A DNA stretch of 62,977 bases from Clostridiales bacterium (GTDB lineage: Bacteria > Bacillota > Clostridia > Lachnospirales > Lachnospiraceae). Both the position numbers and the translations under genes were made by a program. Within the stretch, counting starts at the first letter, position 1; each line of letters begins with the position of its first letter. Where the stretch lies: positions 1-62,977 of the forward strand of contig JAGZDD010000005.1 of NCBI GenBank assembly GCA_018369015.1. The letters run 5' to 3'. Below, in pieces: positions 9,138-17,751 of the stretch. The notes under the pieces are model-generated. The model was not told where the DNA came from. It searched no databases and saw only the letters and a program-made list of their open reading frames with translations.

Positions 9138-10668
9138 ATTTCAATTTATGGGATTTTATGCGGAGCCTGACTATGTAGTGCTTAAATTTCCGCTTCCACT
9201 AATCATTTCAATCCATAGACTCCTACGCGGAGCCCGACCATGTAGCAATTGTAGAACCTGTACCGATGCGGATTTCAATCCACAGGCTCCTACGCGGAGC
9301 CCGACTGGTTTGCAACCATCTGGTTTTTGTATGCAGCCATATTTCAATCCACAGGCTCCTACGCGGAGCCCGACGACAAACGTGTGCATTTAAGGCTACG
9401 GTAGAAAATTTCAATCCACAGGCTCCTACGCGGAGCCCGACATCGCGAACAAACATTAATAGGAGGTTAACATGATTTCAATCCACAGGCTCCTACGCGG
9501 AGCCCGACAATTCCTCCCCGTCCGGCAAAGTGCATTTGCAGATTTCAATCCACAGGCTCCTACGCGGAGCCCGACTTACAGCCATTACTATCACCTCTTG
9601 TTTATCCAATTTCAATCCACAGGCTCCTACGCGGAGCCCGACATTTCTGGATTTTCCCTTAAAAACTTTTGCACGCCATTTCAATCCACAGGCTCCTACG
9701 CGGAGCCCGACAGGGGTTTCTTTGGACTGGATTTTCCCACCCTCTATTTCAATCCACAGGCTCCTACGCGGAGCCCGACGTTTATAACTGGAAAGGGGAT
9801 TAAAAGATATGAACATTTCAATCCACAGGCTCCTACGCGGAGCCCGACACTGACATGCAGGAATTAGAGAAGATTCTGGAAATTTCAATCCACAGGCTCC
9901 TACGCGGAGCCCGACTAACGTGGGAGTCAAGCAAATGATAGAAATTTATTATTTCAATCCACAGGCTCCTACGCGGAGCCCGACTTGATCTGGCCAATAG
10001 ATTTAATTTTTGTACTGCGATTTCAATCCACAGGCTCCTACGCGGAGCCCGACTCATTGGTTCCATCGTTACGGGAAGGGCTGATTATTTCAATCCACAG
10101 GCTCCTACGCGGAGCCCGACCTTAATATCCCCAAAGCTTTTCCTGATCCTGTCGATTTCAATCCACAGGCTCCTACGCGGAGCCCGACGTAAGTTCTTTT
10201 TGGCTGATGCCTGGACTAATGTAAATTTCAATCCACAGGCTCCTACGCGGAGCCCGACGATCTGTGAGGCCAAGGCCCTGAATGGAGCAATAAATTTCAA
10301 TCCACAGGCTCCTACGCGGAGCCCGACGGTAATCCAGCCAGTTATCCCAGGCCCACATGGGATTTCAATCCACAGGCTCCTACGCGGAGCCCGACGATTT
10401 CGTAGGCGTTGAATGGAAAGATGATAGGATTTCAATCCACAGGCTCCTACGCGGAGCCCGACTGAGGAAGATTATGAAAGTCTTGCAAAGCAGATCATTT
10501 CAATCCACAGGCTCCTACGCGGAGCCCGACGGACATTCCGAGCGCTTTATCATCGGATTTACGATTTCAATCCACAGGCTCCTACGCGGAGCCCGACTGT
10601 TCCCTGCAATAAAATCCGGGGCAACAAATTCCGGATTTCAATCCACAGGCTCCTACGCGGAGCCCGAC
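9138..10668 (-). CRISPR. Type I-C CRISPR array, 23 repeats and 22 spacers
   Basis: The 34-nt repeat reads, on the plus strand, ATTTCAATCC, then ACA, the stem GGCTCC-TACGC-GGAGCC, then CGAC; spacers are 33-37 nt. Repeats start at 9138, 9205, 9272, 9341, 9408, 9475, 9542, 9609, 9678, 9746, 9815, 9882, 9951, 10020, 10087, 10155, 10225, 10294, 10362, 10429, 10497, 10564 and 10635. The repeat at 9138 is heavily degenerate and the one at 9205 has two changes; the others are identical. Degeneracy at the low end, the type I-C handle orientation (GTGGATTGAAAT at the repeat 3' end on the minus strand) and the leader show that transcription runs from high to low coordinates. Confidence 0.98.
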
Positions 10669-11090
10669 AGCAAAAAGTTCCAATTTTTATTATTTCTTTC
10701 CAAAATAATTATACAATATATCTATATTTAAAAGCCATACCTATTTTTCAATTTTATAATATAAATGCAACTATTCAGCCATGCATCTCGGATTCACGCA
10801 GCTATCGCGGCTGAATCTTCGATTCAGGCTAAGCGCCCTATGTCTGAGGAGGACAAAAACCCTCTACAATCCAGCTTGCGCCAAGTTTTTTCCCTTCTCA
10901 GCCGCATGGCTGAATAATTACATATAAATTTGTTATACTTCTCCTATATCATGCCCTTTCTTTGGCCATTCTCGTATTTATACAAAAATATTAATGAAAT
11001 AATTACCATATTTACATCCATATTTTTGTGTATTATTTTGGTGCGAATCTCCCTGGAAATTTCTGTTTGCTTTAGGTTCGCACTTAATAT
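10669..11090 (-). promoter_or_regulatory. CRISPR leader 1 (interrupted)
   Basis: The AT-rich sequence next to the last repeat (AGCAAAAA, then CCAATTTTTATT, then AATAATTATACAATAT) is shared with the sequence beside the mini-array at 20685. A second shared block, GGTGCGAATCTCCC...GGAAATTTCTGTTT (about 11033-11085), marks the far end. Between the two blocks sits an inserted element (10767-10921). TATAAT on the minus strand in the proximal block is a candidate -10 element. Confidence 0.75.
10767..10921. mobile_element. MITE-like insertion in CRISPR leader 1
   Basis: A 155-bp non-coding element with termini GCAACTATTCAGCC / GGCTGAATAATTAC, flanked by a perfect 8-bp duplication ATATAAAT (10759-10766 and 10922-10929). 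Its left part matches a copy at 22886 (CATCTCGGATYCACGCAGCT). It encodes no transposase. Confidence 0.8.
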
Positions 11091-11155
11091 TGAAACATAT
11101 ATTGCTATATAGCAAGCTCTCATTTCATTTTAACTAACGCTAGAGTTATAATTTC

Positions 11156-11359
11156 TCTATAGGATTAGGGTGCCAAAAGGATAATTTTAATAAAAAAGGA
11201 TATTTTGCAATAAGACATATGGGAATACAGGCTAAAAAGTAAAACATTATTAATGCTTTTGTTCCGCTTTTCCTTTTAATAAGCAGCGTTTTTGGAAACG
11301 CCTATTTTTTACCTGTGTATTCCCGCTACAAAGACCTTTTGACACCCTAATCTCTATAG
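11156..11359. mobile_element. MITE-like element between cas2 and leader 1
   Basis: Long imperfect terminal inverted repeats: CTATAGGATTAGGGTGCC then AAAAGG at 11157-11180, and the inverse CCTTTTGACACCCTAATC then TCTATAG at 11335-11359. Inner arms also pair (GGGAATACAGG near 11221 with CCTGTGTATTCCC near 11311). The whole 204 bp can fold into one hairpin and encodes nothing. No related transposase is in the window. Confidence 0.7.
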
Positions 11360-11411
11360 CAAATCAAGAATCTCCCTATAACAAAAAAATTATAAAAATA
11401 TACTATAGAAA

Positions 11412-11471
11412 TTATCAAATGGGCAAGCGCCGGTACAAATTTACTTGATCCCACAACTGTACATTTGATAA
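11412..11471. repeat. Inverted repeat with TTATCAAATG / CATTTGATAA ends
   Basis: The 10-bp terminal arms are perfect; the same ends bound a stronger hairpin at 36946-36995. A mosaic of other palindromic repeat fragments follows (about 11480-11530). The stretch 11530-11630 up to the cas2 stop shows nothing recognisable. Confidence 0.55.
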
Positions 11472-11630
11472 CTCCAAGGTATGAAGATGGTTGCCAAGCG
11501 CCAGCAGCGCTTGTTTGGTGATGACCGGAACGGGAGCGGAAACGCATAGGGCAGAGCAATTCTGAGACCATTACCCCATTGTGTAAAAATGCATCCCTAC
11601 CTCCCAAGAATAACAATACTACATATAAAA

Positions 11631-11921
11631 CTATAAAACCAACAGTTCATCTGCTGCAACTCCCCGGTCAACTCCTACATGCTCAACCTTCGTTTTATAG
11701 TTATTTCCAAGATAATAAAAACGAAGGCTATCTGCATTTTCATCAATAATTTCTGTCAGTTGTGACTTAAGCAGTACACACTGCGCATGATCCAAAATGC
11801 ACTCAAAGACAGAATTTTGTACCCGTCGGCCATAATTAACACATTGCTTCGCCACTTTTCTCAGCCTCGCCTTTCCGGCGGAGGTTTCTGTATTTACATC
11901 ATAGGTAATTAAAACAAGCAT
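11631..11921 (-). CDS. cas2: CRISPR-associated endonuclease Cas2
   Basis: A 96-residue Cas2: ferredoxin-like core beginning LVLITYDVNTET with the conserved Asp8, then GKARLRKVAKQCVNYGRRVQ and NSVFEC. It forms the adaptation complex with Cas1, bridging two Cas1 dimers and holding the prespacer. Length is normal for type I-C. It is unusual in being separated from cas1 by 319 bp, so it may depend on read-through or its own promoter. Confidence 0.95.
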   Translation of the reverse strand: MLVLITYDVNTETSAGKARLRKVAKQCVNYGRRVQNSVFECILDHAQCVLLKSQLTEIIDENADSLRFYYLGNNYKTKVEHVGVDRGVAADELLVL

Positions 11922-12240
11922 TTTCTAACTCCTATCCACTACACTCTGCAGAGTTCTCTCTGTAATGTACAAACATTCTCTGTCACTATTTATCTGTTAT
12001 AGTTCTTTACTGCTATAATTCTATCTATTTACAGATCATCAATTATCGTATCATTTTCAAAAGCTTGCTGCCGGCAATCGTCTAAATTAGACTGTATACC
12101 AAACACCTTTTAATAAACATACAAACATGTCCATTTGTCTCCTTGCTCATAGGTGTCAAATACCCCGATACAAGCATCGGAGTATTTAATATGCGTTTCA
12201 CTTCGGTCGGCACTCAGCAACTCTGGCACTTACTGCCCAC
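11922..12240. other. Gap between cas1 and cas2 with hairpin and repeat fragment
   Basis: In type I-C loci cas1 and cas2 are usually adjacent. Here the gap contains a palindromic-repeat fragment right after the cas1 stop (about 12190-12240, CTTCGGTCGGCACTCAGCAA), then a hairpin (12158-12189), then AT-rich sequence. On the minus strand AAGGAG precedes a 15-codon frame starting ATGGACATG (about 12130), which has no recognisable product. Confidence 0.55.
12158..12189 (-). terminator. Hairpin after cas1
   Basis: AAATACCCCGAT / ATCGGAGTATTT form a 12-bp stem with one mismatch, about 50 bp downstream of the cas1 stop on the minus strand. It may reduce transcription into cas2. There is no long T-tract. 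Confidence 0.4.
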
Positions 12241-13272
12241 TTACTTCCATAAAAACGGCGGATAGCCATCAAGATCACCTCTTAAATACCGGGCCAGAAG
12301 CATTGCCTGGACATAAGGAACCATTCCCCACTCTACCTTTTCCTGCAAATAAGGATGGGATAGGTTTTCCTTCTTTTTATTCTGCCATTCGTTCAAAATA
12401 CTTCGTCTTGTATCATCATCCATAAGGACAGCCCCGTTTTCCTGCTTCTTAAAGCCCTTATTGTTCACAATCTTACGGTTAATCAGCGATAGTACAAACC
12501 GGTCCGCCAGCACTGGCCTCAATTCCTCAATCAAATCCAAAGCCAAAGATACTCTTCCGGGCCGCAATGTATGAAGGTAGCCTACATAAGGATCAAGACC
12601 GACCGTTTCCAATGCCGATGCCATGGTATTTGTCAGCAGTGTATAAACAAAGGATAAAAGTGCGTTGACATTGTCCATAGGCGGACGTTTATTTCTGCCG
12701 CTAAAAGAAAAATCCCTCTTCTGCTGAAGAATCAGCTCGTTAAATACGCTAAAATATATTTTAGCAGCTTCACCTTCATAACCCCGCAGCTCATCCGCAG
12801 ACTGGCAAGCCTGAATGTATTTCAGGGAATTTTTTAATAAAACAGAGGCATTTTTTACCTTTTCCGTATCAATTTGCATACTATGATCCCTAAGCGCCCT
12901 CTCCAGCACCCAACGCCCATTATACACTTTTCCTGAAATACAATTTTTAACGATTTTAAGACTTTGTATCTCATCGCAGCTGCTTTCATACTGTTGTGTC
13001 CTAAGAACTACATTCCCCTTCACAGGCCCGGTAACTCTTGCTAAAAATTTCCCCTGAGGCGTTAAATAGCACAGAGAAATATTTCGCTGCGCACAGGCAC
13101 CCATAAGTGCCGGGCTCGTTCCCCGGTATCCAAAGGAAACTATCCCCTCAAGATTATGCAATGGCAGCCGTCCGATTTCCTGTTCCTTATCGAACACAAC
13201 AATATTTTCTCCATCTAAAGCCAAATAACTATCCGAAGAAGTCACATACAAAGTATTTAACAGTTTTCTCAT
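12241..13272 (-). CDS. cas1: CRISPR-associated integrase Cas1 (type I-C)
   Basis: A 343-residue Cas1 that integrates spacers. Expected catalytic positions are present: Glu in LRGYEGEAAKIYF, His in VGYLHTLRPGR and Asp in LALDLIEELRP. The N-terminal beta domain (LNTLYVTSSDSYLALDGENI) and the C-terminal ending YLRGDLDGYPPFLWK are complete. Its ATG overlaps the cas4 stop (ATGA), so translation is coupled to cas4, whose reading frame is broken upstream. Confidence 0.97.
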   Translation of the reverse strand: MRKLLNTLYVTSSDSYLALDGENIVVFDKEQEIGRLPLHNLEGIVSFGYRGTSPALMGACAQRNISLCYLTPQGKFLARVTGPVKGNVVLRTQQYESSCDEIQSLKIVKNCISGKVYNGRWVLERALRDHSMQIDTEKVKNASVLLKNSLKYIQACQSADELRGYEGEAAKIYFSVFNELILQQKRDFSFSGRNKRPPMDNVNALLSFVYTLLTNTMASALETVGLDPYVGYLHTLRPGRVSLALDLIEELRPVLADRFVLSLINRKIVNNKGFKKQENGAVLMDDDTRRSILNEWQNKKKENLSHPYLQEKVEWGMVPYVQAMLLARYLRGDLDGYPPFLWK

Positions 13273-13939
13273 GTTTTTTCTCCATCATCCCACTGAAGAA
13301 CTGACATATATTCTTTAACGGGTATCGTTTTCCCAATTTTAGGAAGGCAAAGCTCCTTTAACGAACATGAAGTACACCGCTTATTGTATTTAACCTTCGG
13401 GGTATATTTCCTTCGGTAATATTGATGCATTTCTGCCGCCATATCATAAACCTGCCGCCGTAATTCTTCTGTTATCTTTACAATTTCCCGTCTGCGTGTT
13501 TCGCCATAAAACAATGCGCCTTCCGGTACAGTCGTTGAAAACATTTCCTCAAGGCACATGGCCTGGGCGGCAAGCTGCAAAACGTCCTCCTCCGTGGCTT
13601 TGGGCTTCCCTTTCTTATATTCAACAGGATAAATACTATACAGGCCACGGTGTCCGTATAATTGAATCCCGTCCTCCTGCCTGTGAAATTCGACAACATC
13701 ACATTCACCGCTAAAGCCCAGGACTTTGGAGGATACAGGCAACGCCCGGGCTACCAGGACATCCTTACGTTTTTCGGACAAATAAGGATCATGGACTTTT
13801 TTATGCATTAATTCACCCACAACTGTATGCACATTTTCATCCAACTGCTGCTCAATATGAATTAAACCCATTGCCTGCGGCAAAATGTAAAATGCTGGAT
13901 GCCGGAAATCATCAAAAATTCATCCTCGCTATATTCCAT
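13269..13939 (-). pseudogene. cas4: cas4 with an N-terminal frameshift
   Basis: Cas4 is a RecB-type exonuclease with an Fe-S cluster that trims prespacers and selects PAMs. From the natural ATG at 13939 (6 bp after cas7) the frame reads MEYSEDEFLMISGIQHFTFC, then RRQWV, then TAA. The rest (LIHIEQQLDENVHTVVGELM onward, to CTSCSLKELCLP) lies in another frame. One missing base between the Trp codon and LIHIEQQ explains this. Three of four cluster cysteines are downstream and the first, in FCRRQW, is upstream, so re-initiation (for example ATG 13871) would give a protein lacking one ligand. Nuclease residues (GECDVVEF, PVEYKKGKPK) are intact. A sequencing error is the alternative. Confidence 0.85.
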
Positions 13940-13945
13940 ATACGC

Positions 13946-14836
13946 CTAGCACTTCCTTGTCATTTCCACGGTTTCCGGAAGCTTATCCTCGTGAATTGTC
14001 ACCTCATAATCCTGATAGCACCTTGGGTATGCTACCTCCGGCTTTTTGCGGACCTCAATCGCATCAAAGAGCTTATAGGCCGGACAATCGCCCAATTCTT
14101 TGCTGTGCTTAAATACAATTAATTCACGAACCGCCATTTTTCCCCGTGCAGCAGAATGGTCATGTTCAAACATATTTATAATCGCATCCCACAATAATTC
14201 CAAATCCTCCTCAGAAAAGCCTGTCACCTTGCGGGCCAGGTTTGCAGAAATATAGCCTTCCACACGATACAGGGCATATGGCACAATATTTTTTCTTCCC
14301 ATTTCTGTCTTCTTATCCTGTGCATCCTTTTCTGTGGTTATCGCTACTCTTGTAATCGTTACCTCCTGGCTCACAATCGGATCAATACTTCTGGCAAATC
14401 CCAGTTGAACAGGGCCTCGAACCTGCCCGCAATTTAAGGACGCTTTAACAAACGTTGTCATCACCGCGCCAAAGGTGCGAATGTCAAAAAAGTTCTGACA
14501 CATAAAATCCCGGATTTTAATATCTGCCTGTGGGTCCTTTTTCTTCAAATCCTTAGCTTCGGCACCTTTTCCTCCAAGAAATTCACAAGCCCTGCTGTCG
14601 CTGCGGTTCAAAGGAACATCTTCCTTAATATAAATGTCATACCCTGGCTCGCCTTCTTTGACGATTTCTACATAGTTCCGGATTTTTCGTTTCAGGCAAA
14701 CATCCGTCACAAGCCCGTAACCGGTTTCCGGGTCAATGCGCGGCATATTTCCTGCATCAGGATCACCGTTGGGATTCCCATTTTCCACATCAAATAAAAT
14801 AACAAATTCATATCTGTTTTTAATACACTCACCCAT
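13946..14836 (-). CDS. cas7: Cascade backbone subunit Cas7 (type I-C, Csd2)
   Basis: A 296-residue Cas7/Csd2. The N-terminus NRYEFVILFDVENGNPNGDP is diagnostic of the family. This RRM-fold protein polymerises along the crRNA spacer. Its start directly abuts the cas8c stop. Length is normal and no damage was seen. Confidence 0.96.
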   Translation of the reverse strand: MGECIKNRYEFVILFDVENGNPNGDPDAGNMPRIDPETGYGLVTDVCLKRKIRNYVEIVKEGEPGYDIYIKEDVPLNRSDSRACEFLGGKGAEAKDLKKKDPQADIKIRDFMCQNFFDIRTFGAVMTTFVKASLNCGQVRGPVQLGFARSIDPIVSQEVTITRVAITTEKDAQDKKTEMGRKNIVPYALYRVEGYISANLARKVTGFSEEDLELLWDAIINMFEHDHSAARGKMAVRELIVFKHSKELGDCPAYKLFDAIEVRKKPEVAYPRCYQDYEVTIHEDKLPETVEMTRKC

Positions 14837-15196
14837 TTACGCTTCCTCCTTTTTTGTAAAACGTTTTTGAACACCATGATAATAACCCAGTATAAACCGC
14901 CCCTGTTCATCAAGGGTCAGACGGCTTGGAAAACTCTCCAACAGGCAGGCAAGCTTTGTGATCTGCTGTTCATAATAAATCCTGGCTCCCGGATTTTCCA
15001 GCTTACGAATATGGCTGTTTTTAAGGCGCATTAAAATAGGAAATACCATTGCCGGTGTCGCACAGGCAGCATTAAAATACCGATCGCGAATCGTCGCATT
15101 TATTCCCGGATTTGCAGCCTCCTGAACGGCTTCAAGCACCGCAAAAAGTTTTCCCAGAACATATGCTTTATCCTTTGTTTCTTCATTAATTTCCAC
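14837..15196 (-). CDS. cas11c: Cas11c small subunit from an internal start in cas8c
   Basis: Type I-C systems are known to make the small subunit Cas11c by internal initiation within cas8c. Here a GTG at 15196 is preceded by AAGGGGGA with a 7-nt spacing, an unusually good ribosome site inside a coding region. It would yield a 119-residue helical protein beginning (M)EINEETKDKAYVLGKLFAVL and sharing the Cas8c stop. The size matches known Cas11c proteins. Internal ATGs (15376, 15304) lack comparable ribosome sites. The start is inferred, not proven. Confidence 0.7.
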   Translation of the reverse strand: MEINEETKDKAYVLGKLFAVLEAVQEAANPGINATIRDRYFNAACATPAMVFPILMRLKNSHIRKLENPGARIYYEQQITKLACLLESFPSRLTLDEQGRFILGYYHGVQKRFTKKEEA

Positions 15197-16567
15197 GTAA
15201 TCATCCCCCTTTGCTAACTGTCCATTTAAAATCAAATAAGCCTTTATAATCCCCGCGCGGCCCCAGGTTATTTTTCCTTTGCCCTGTTCTGCCCGAATCC
15301 GCATCAGCGTATTTATGTACAAATTTGCCGGATAGCGCGAACCGGACAAAATCGCCCGAAGTACATTGGCCGCCATATTGGGAACCGCTTTCTTATCTCT
15401 CGCATTAGGATGTACCGTTTCCTGGACCATGCTCCATATCCCCATATATTCCCGCTGCTCCCAGGCAGGCTTAACGATTTTCATTCTCTCATAATGAGCA
15501 TTGACATTTTTCACAATATTGCCGAAGCTATTTCGATAAAAAAAGCGCACAGATAAACGGGCCGCATTGGGCGCAAGCCCCAATACATAAAACGGCTGGT
15601 TTTCATCAATAACCTGACCGTCAATATCTACCGGCTTTCCGGAAGATATATTTTTCAAAACATGATGCACAAACTTCTGTTGATCCGCCTTCGGCTCTGC
15701 AAACCAGCCAAACGCCTTCTGATAAATTTCCTCGCCGTTTTCCGCCCAGCATACCACAGTGGTATCCCCTAGGAAAAAGACATACTCCTTCTGAGAAAGC
15801 AAATAATTCAGCGCTGTTGTATACGCAAAGGCTGCATATTCCCCTACCGGTGCGTTATAGCTTTGTTCCTTTCCATAAGACTCAAAGGCCGGCGCATTAA
15901 AAGAAACTAATGCCGCGCCACTGGACTGGGCGTCTCTCACGCCCCGGATTACCGTATGGATTCTGGCAATTTCCTCTCTCCGCCCCGTTGCCAGGCAAAT
16001 GCCCTCCAGTCCGTCCGACTTTTGCGTAAGGAAATGCTCCCATGCCCGGATGATGGCCTCGTCTTCGTGTGCATAATCCCCCTCCATGCAAAAGACTAGA
16101 TTGCTACCGTCTGTAATCTCCTCCCAGACCTCTGTCAGCGCCGGATTTTCCCAGGCCAAAGACGGATCCCAGGACTCAAAAAAATTTTTAACCCCATTGG
16201 ACAAAGAGCTGTCCGTTTCCACTAATATGGCCAAATGCTTCTCTCTTGCCGCTGCAAAGCAGTCTGCGACTCGCCCCTGGCTTCCTTCACTGTCGATTCC
16301 TAATAAATATTTTGAATTATCGCATAAAAAATTTGCCGCAATTCCAGAAGAGCGGGCCACCATTTGGGGAACCGTCATATTGATCGGAAGCCAGACCGTT
16401 TTCTTTCCCCGTTCCTCAGACTGCTTTAAAGGAATAATCCCCTTAAGACTTCCATCCTCGGACAATTCCAGCGCAAAGGCAACCTTCGCACGGCACCAGC
16501 CACGGGCGACCGTTTTTTGTTGTTTAAGAAGTGACTCATAATATTTGACTAATGCCTGTATAATCAT
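14837..16567 (-). CDS. cas8c: Cascade large subunit Cas8c (Csd1)
   Basis: A 576-residue Cas8c/Csd1 that recognises the PAM and recruits Cas3. The start MIIQALVKYYESLLKQ is typical. The ATG at 16567 overlaps the cas5c stop (ATGA) and has GAGGTG before it; the upstream in-frame start at 16582 has no such site. The C-terminal helical region doubles as Cas11c. Confidence 0.95.
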   Translation of the reverse strand: MIIQALVKYYESLLKQQKTVARGWCRAKVAFALELSEDGSLKGIIPLKQSEERGKKTVWLPINMTVPQMVARSSGIAANFLCDNSKYLLGIDSEGSQGRVADCFAAAREKHLAILVETDSSLSNGVKNFFESWDPSLAWENPALTEVWEEITDGSNLVFCMEGDYAHEDEAIIRAWEHFLTQKSDGLEGICLATGRREEIARIHTVIRGVRDAQSSGAALVSFNAPAFESYGKEQSYNAPVGEYAAFAYTTALNYLLSQKEYVFFLGDTTVVCWAENGEEIYQKAFGWFAEPKADQQKFVHHVLKNISSGKPVDIDGQVIDENQPFYVLGLAPNAARLSVRFFYRNSFGNIVKNVNAHYERMKIVKPAWEQREYMGIWSMVQETVHPNARDKKAVPNMAANVLRAILSGSRYPANLYINTLMRIRAEQGKGKITWGRAGIIKAYLILNGQLAKGDDYVEINEETKDKAYVLGKLFAVLEAVQEAANPGINATIRDRYFNAACATPAMVFPILMRLKNSHIRKLENPGARIYYEQQITKLACLLESFPSRLTLDEQGRFILGYYHGVQKRFTKKEEA

Positions 16568-17226
16568 CGGATCACCTCGCAATTTCGTACGTCGATCACA
16601 CCATTATCCATAACAGCCCTGAAAAACATGGGCTGGATATTTTCCGGATCGGAGTAGTCCATGTCATAAAGCATGAATCCCAAATCACGCTTCCCCTCGC
16701 CCTCATAGGCTGTATGGATTTCCTCGTCCTCACAATCACAAAACCTTACCGGAAATTCCCGGCAGCCGAAATATGGAGCGTGAAAGCATTCTCCCCGCTT
16801 TAATCTGCGTTTCATAATATCCTTAAACTTTCCCGGATTATCCCCTGGCGCCGCCTTTTGTGTCATGTCAAAATGAGCTTCAATAACATACTCTACATCT
16901 CTCAAAATCAGTGAGGCTCTCTGGACAATATCTGCCTTAGTGCTTATATATAACGGTTTATGACTGCCATTATAGACAGGAAGTACATTGTTCGCCGATA
17001 TTTTATTTTTAACTTCATTTCTGCGGACACTTGTAAACTGAATCGGTCGGTTTACATAAATCTTGTCAATAACCCAGCAAAGCCCAGGATGCCAGTATAT
17101 AGCTTCCAAAATCCCCCGGGCCGCAGACGGCGTTATCACATCATAGGAGCATCGTTCAACCTTCATTTCCGGCCGGCAAAATAAGGCATATTCGCCCCAC
17201 ACTTTAACCCTCACACCTATGGCCAT
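16564..17226 (-). CDS. cas5c: Cas5c, pre-crRNA endoribonuclease and Cascade subunit
   Basis: A 220-residue Cas5c. In type I-C it replaces Cas6 as the pre-crRNA processing nuclease and caps the 5' handle. The family pattern is clear (VKVWGEYALFCRPEMKVERC, SYDVITPSAARGILEAIYW, FTSVRRNEV, FGCREF, DLGFMLYDMDY). AAAGGAGGAG precedes the ATG. It begins 81 bp after the small partner gene and so probably shares a transcript with the DUF3990 module. Confidence 0.96.
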   Translation of the reverse strand: MAIGVRVKVWGEYALFCRPEMKVERCSYDVITPSAARGILEAIYWHPGLCWVIDKIYVNRPIQFTSVRRNEVKNKISANNVLPVYNGSHKPLYISTKADIVQRASLILRDVEYVIEAHFDMTQKAAPGDNPGKFKDIMKRRLKRGECFHAPYFGCREFPVRFCDCEDEEIHTAYEGEGKRDLGFMLYDMDYSDPENIQPMFFRAVMDNGVIDVRNCEVIR

Positions 17227-17307
17227 AAAAACTCCTCCTTTCTCCTGTCTGCCGTGTTTTTACGGAATCATTTAACCCCCTGCGAGGTTTTTTCAAGCAT
17301 TTTTGTC

Positions 17308-17751
17308 CTATTCCAAAACAAAACCACATTCATAGCAAGCCGCGATGTAATCCCGCGGCTGAAAATAAAAATCTGTATTATAATCCGAAATACTATCGCT
17401 GATCCACGAATGATAGACCTCCCAGATTCCTTGAACCACGGCTTCCTCTTCATAGGAATCCTCTACCAGACGCTCGTAAACTTCCCCGATCGTCCAATAA
17501 TCTGGTACATGGTAATGACATTCTGCCACATTATCAAAAAGTCCTTCCGTGATTTGGCATTTTTCAATAAATTCATCCGCCACTTTTTCAATAGGCTCGC
17601 AATGGAAGACATCCGCATAGTCATAAATCTGCGCAATTGCCTCCAGGCCAAGAAAATCTGTAACGTCTTTCCGTTCCTGCTTCATTTTCCTGCCTACAAA
17701 TTCAATAAGGCTGCACGTAAAGAATAAATTACTGTTATTTTTTGCCGCCAT
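17308..17751 (-). CDS. Small acidic partner of DUF3990 (DUF3791-like N-terminus)
   Basis: A 147-residue acidic, probably cytoplasmic protein. The N-terminal half (LFFTCSLIEFVGRKMKQE, then DVTDFLGLEAIAQIYDYADV) has the helical pattern of DUF3791 proteins, which occur beside DUF3990 genes. The C-terminal half (DYWTIGEVYERLVEDS, YNTDFYFQPRDYIAACYECG) is not recognised. The ATG at 17751 is chosen because AGGAAGTGAGG precedes it; a GTG 12 bp upstream is possible. It overlaps the end of the DUF3990 gene, as toxin-antitoxin partners often do. The antitoxin role is inference from context. Confidence 0.6.
   Translation of the reverse strand: MAAKNNSNLFFTCSLIEFVGRKMKQERKDVTDFLGLEAIAQIYDYADVFHCEPIEKVADEFIEKCQITEGLFDNVAECHYHVPDYWTIGEVYERLVEDSYEEEAVVQGIWEVYHSWISDSISDYNTDFYFQPRDYIAACYECGFVLE

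Noticed and set aside
9148..10731. Multiple long open frames on both strands with repeating peptides across the CRISPR array.
   Set aside because: They are translations of the 34-nt repeats, not genes; no ribosome sites and the periodicity equals the repeat plus spacer.
10930..11112. 60-codon frame in leader 1, with peptide similarity (ILVRIS.EISV) to a frame in leader 2.
   Set aside because: The similarity comes from the conserved distal leader DNA, and there is no ribosome site; treated as non-coding leader.
12095..12145. 15-codon minus-strand frame with AAGGAG in the cas1-cas2 gap.
   Set aside because: Too short and without a recognisable pattern to be listed as a gene; noted in the gap description.
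13860..13890. Programmed -1 frameshift in cas4 at GGGTTTA.
   Set aside because: The heptamer is out of phase with the zero frame codons and no stimulatory structure is obvious; a plain indel is simpler.
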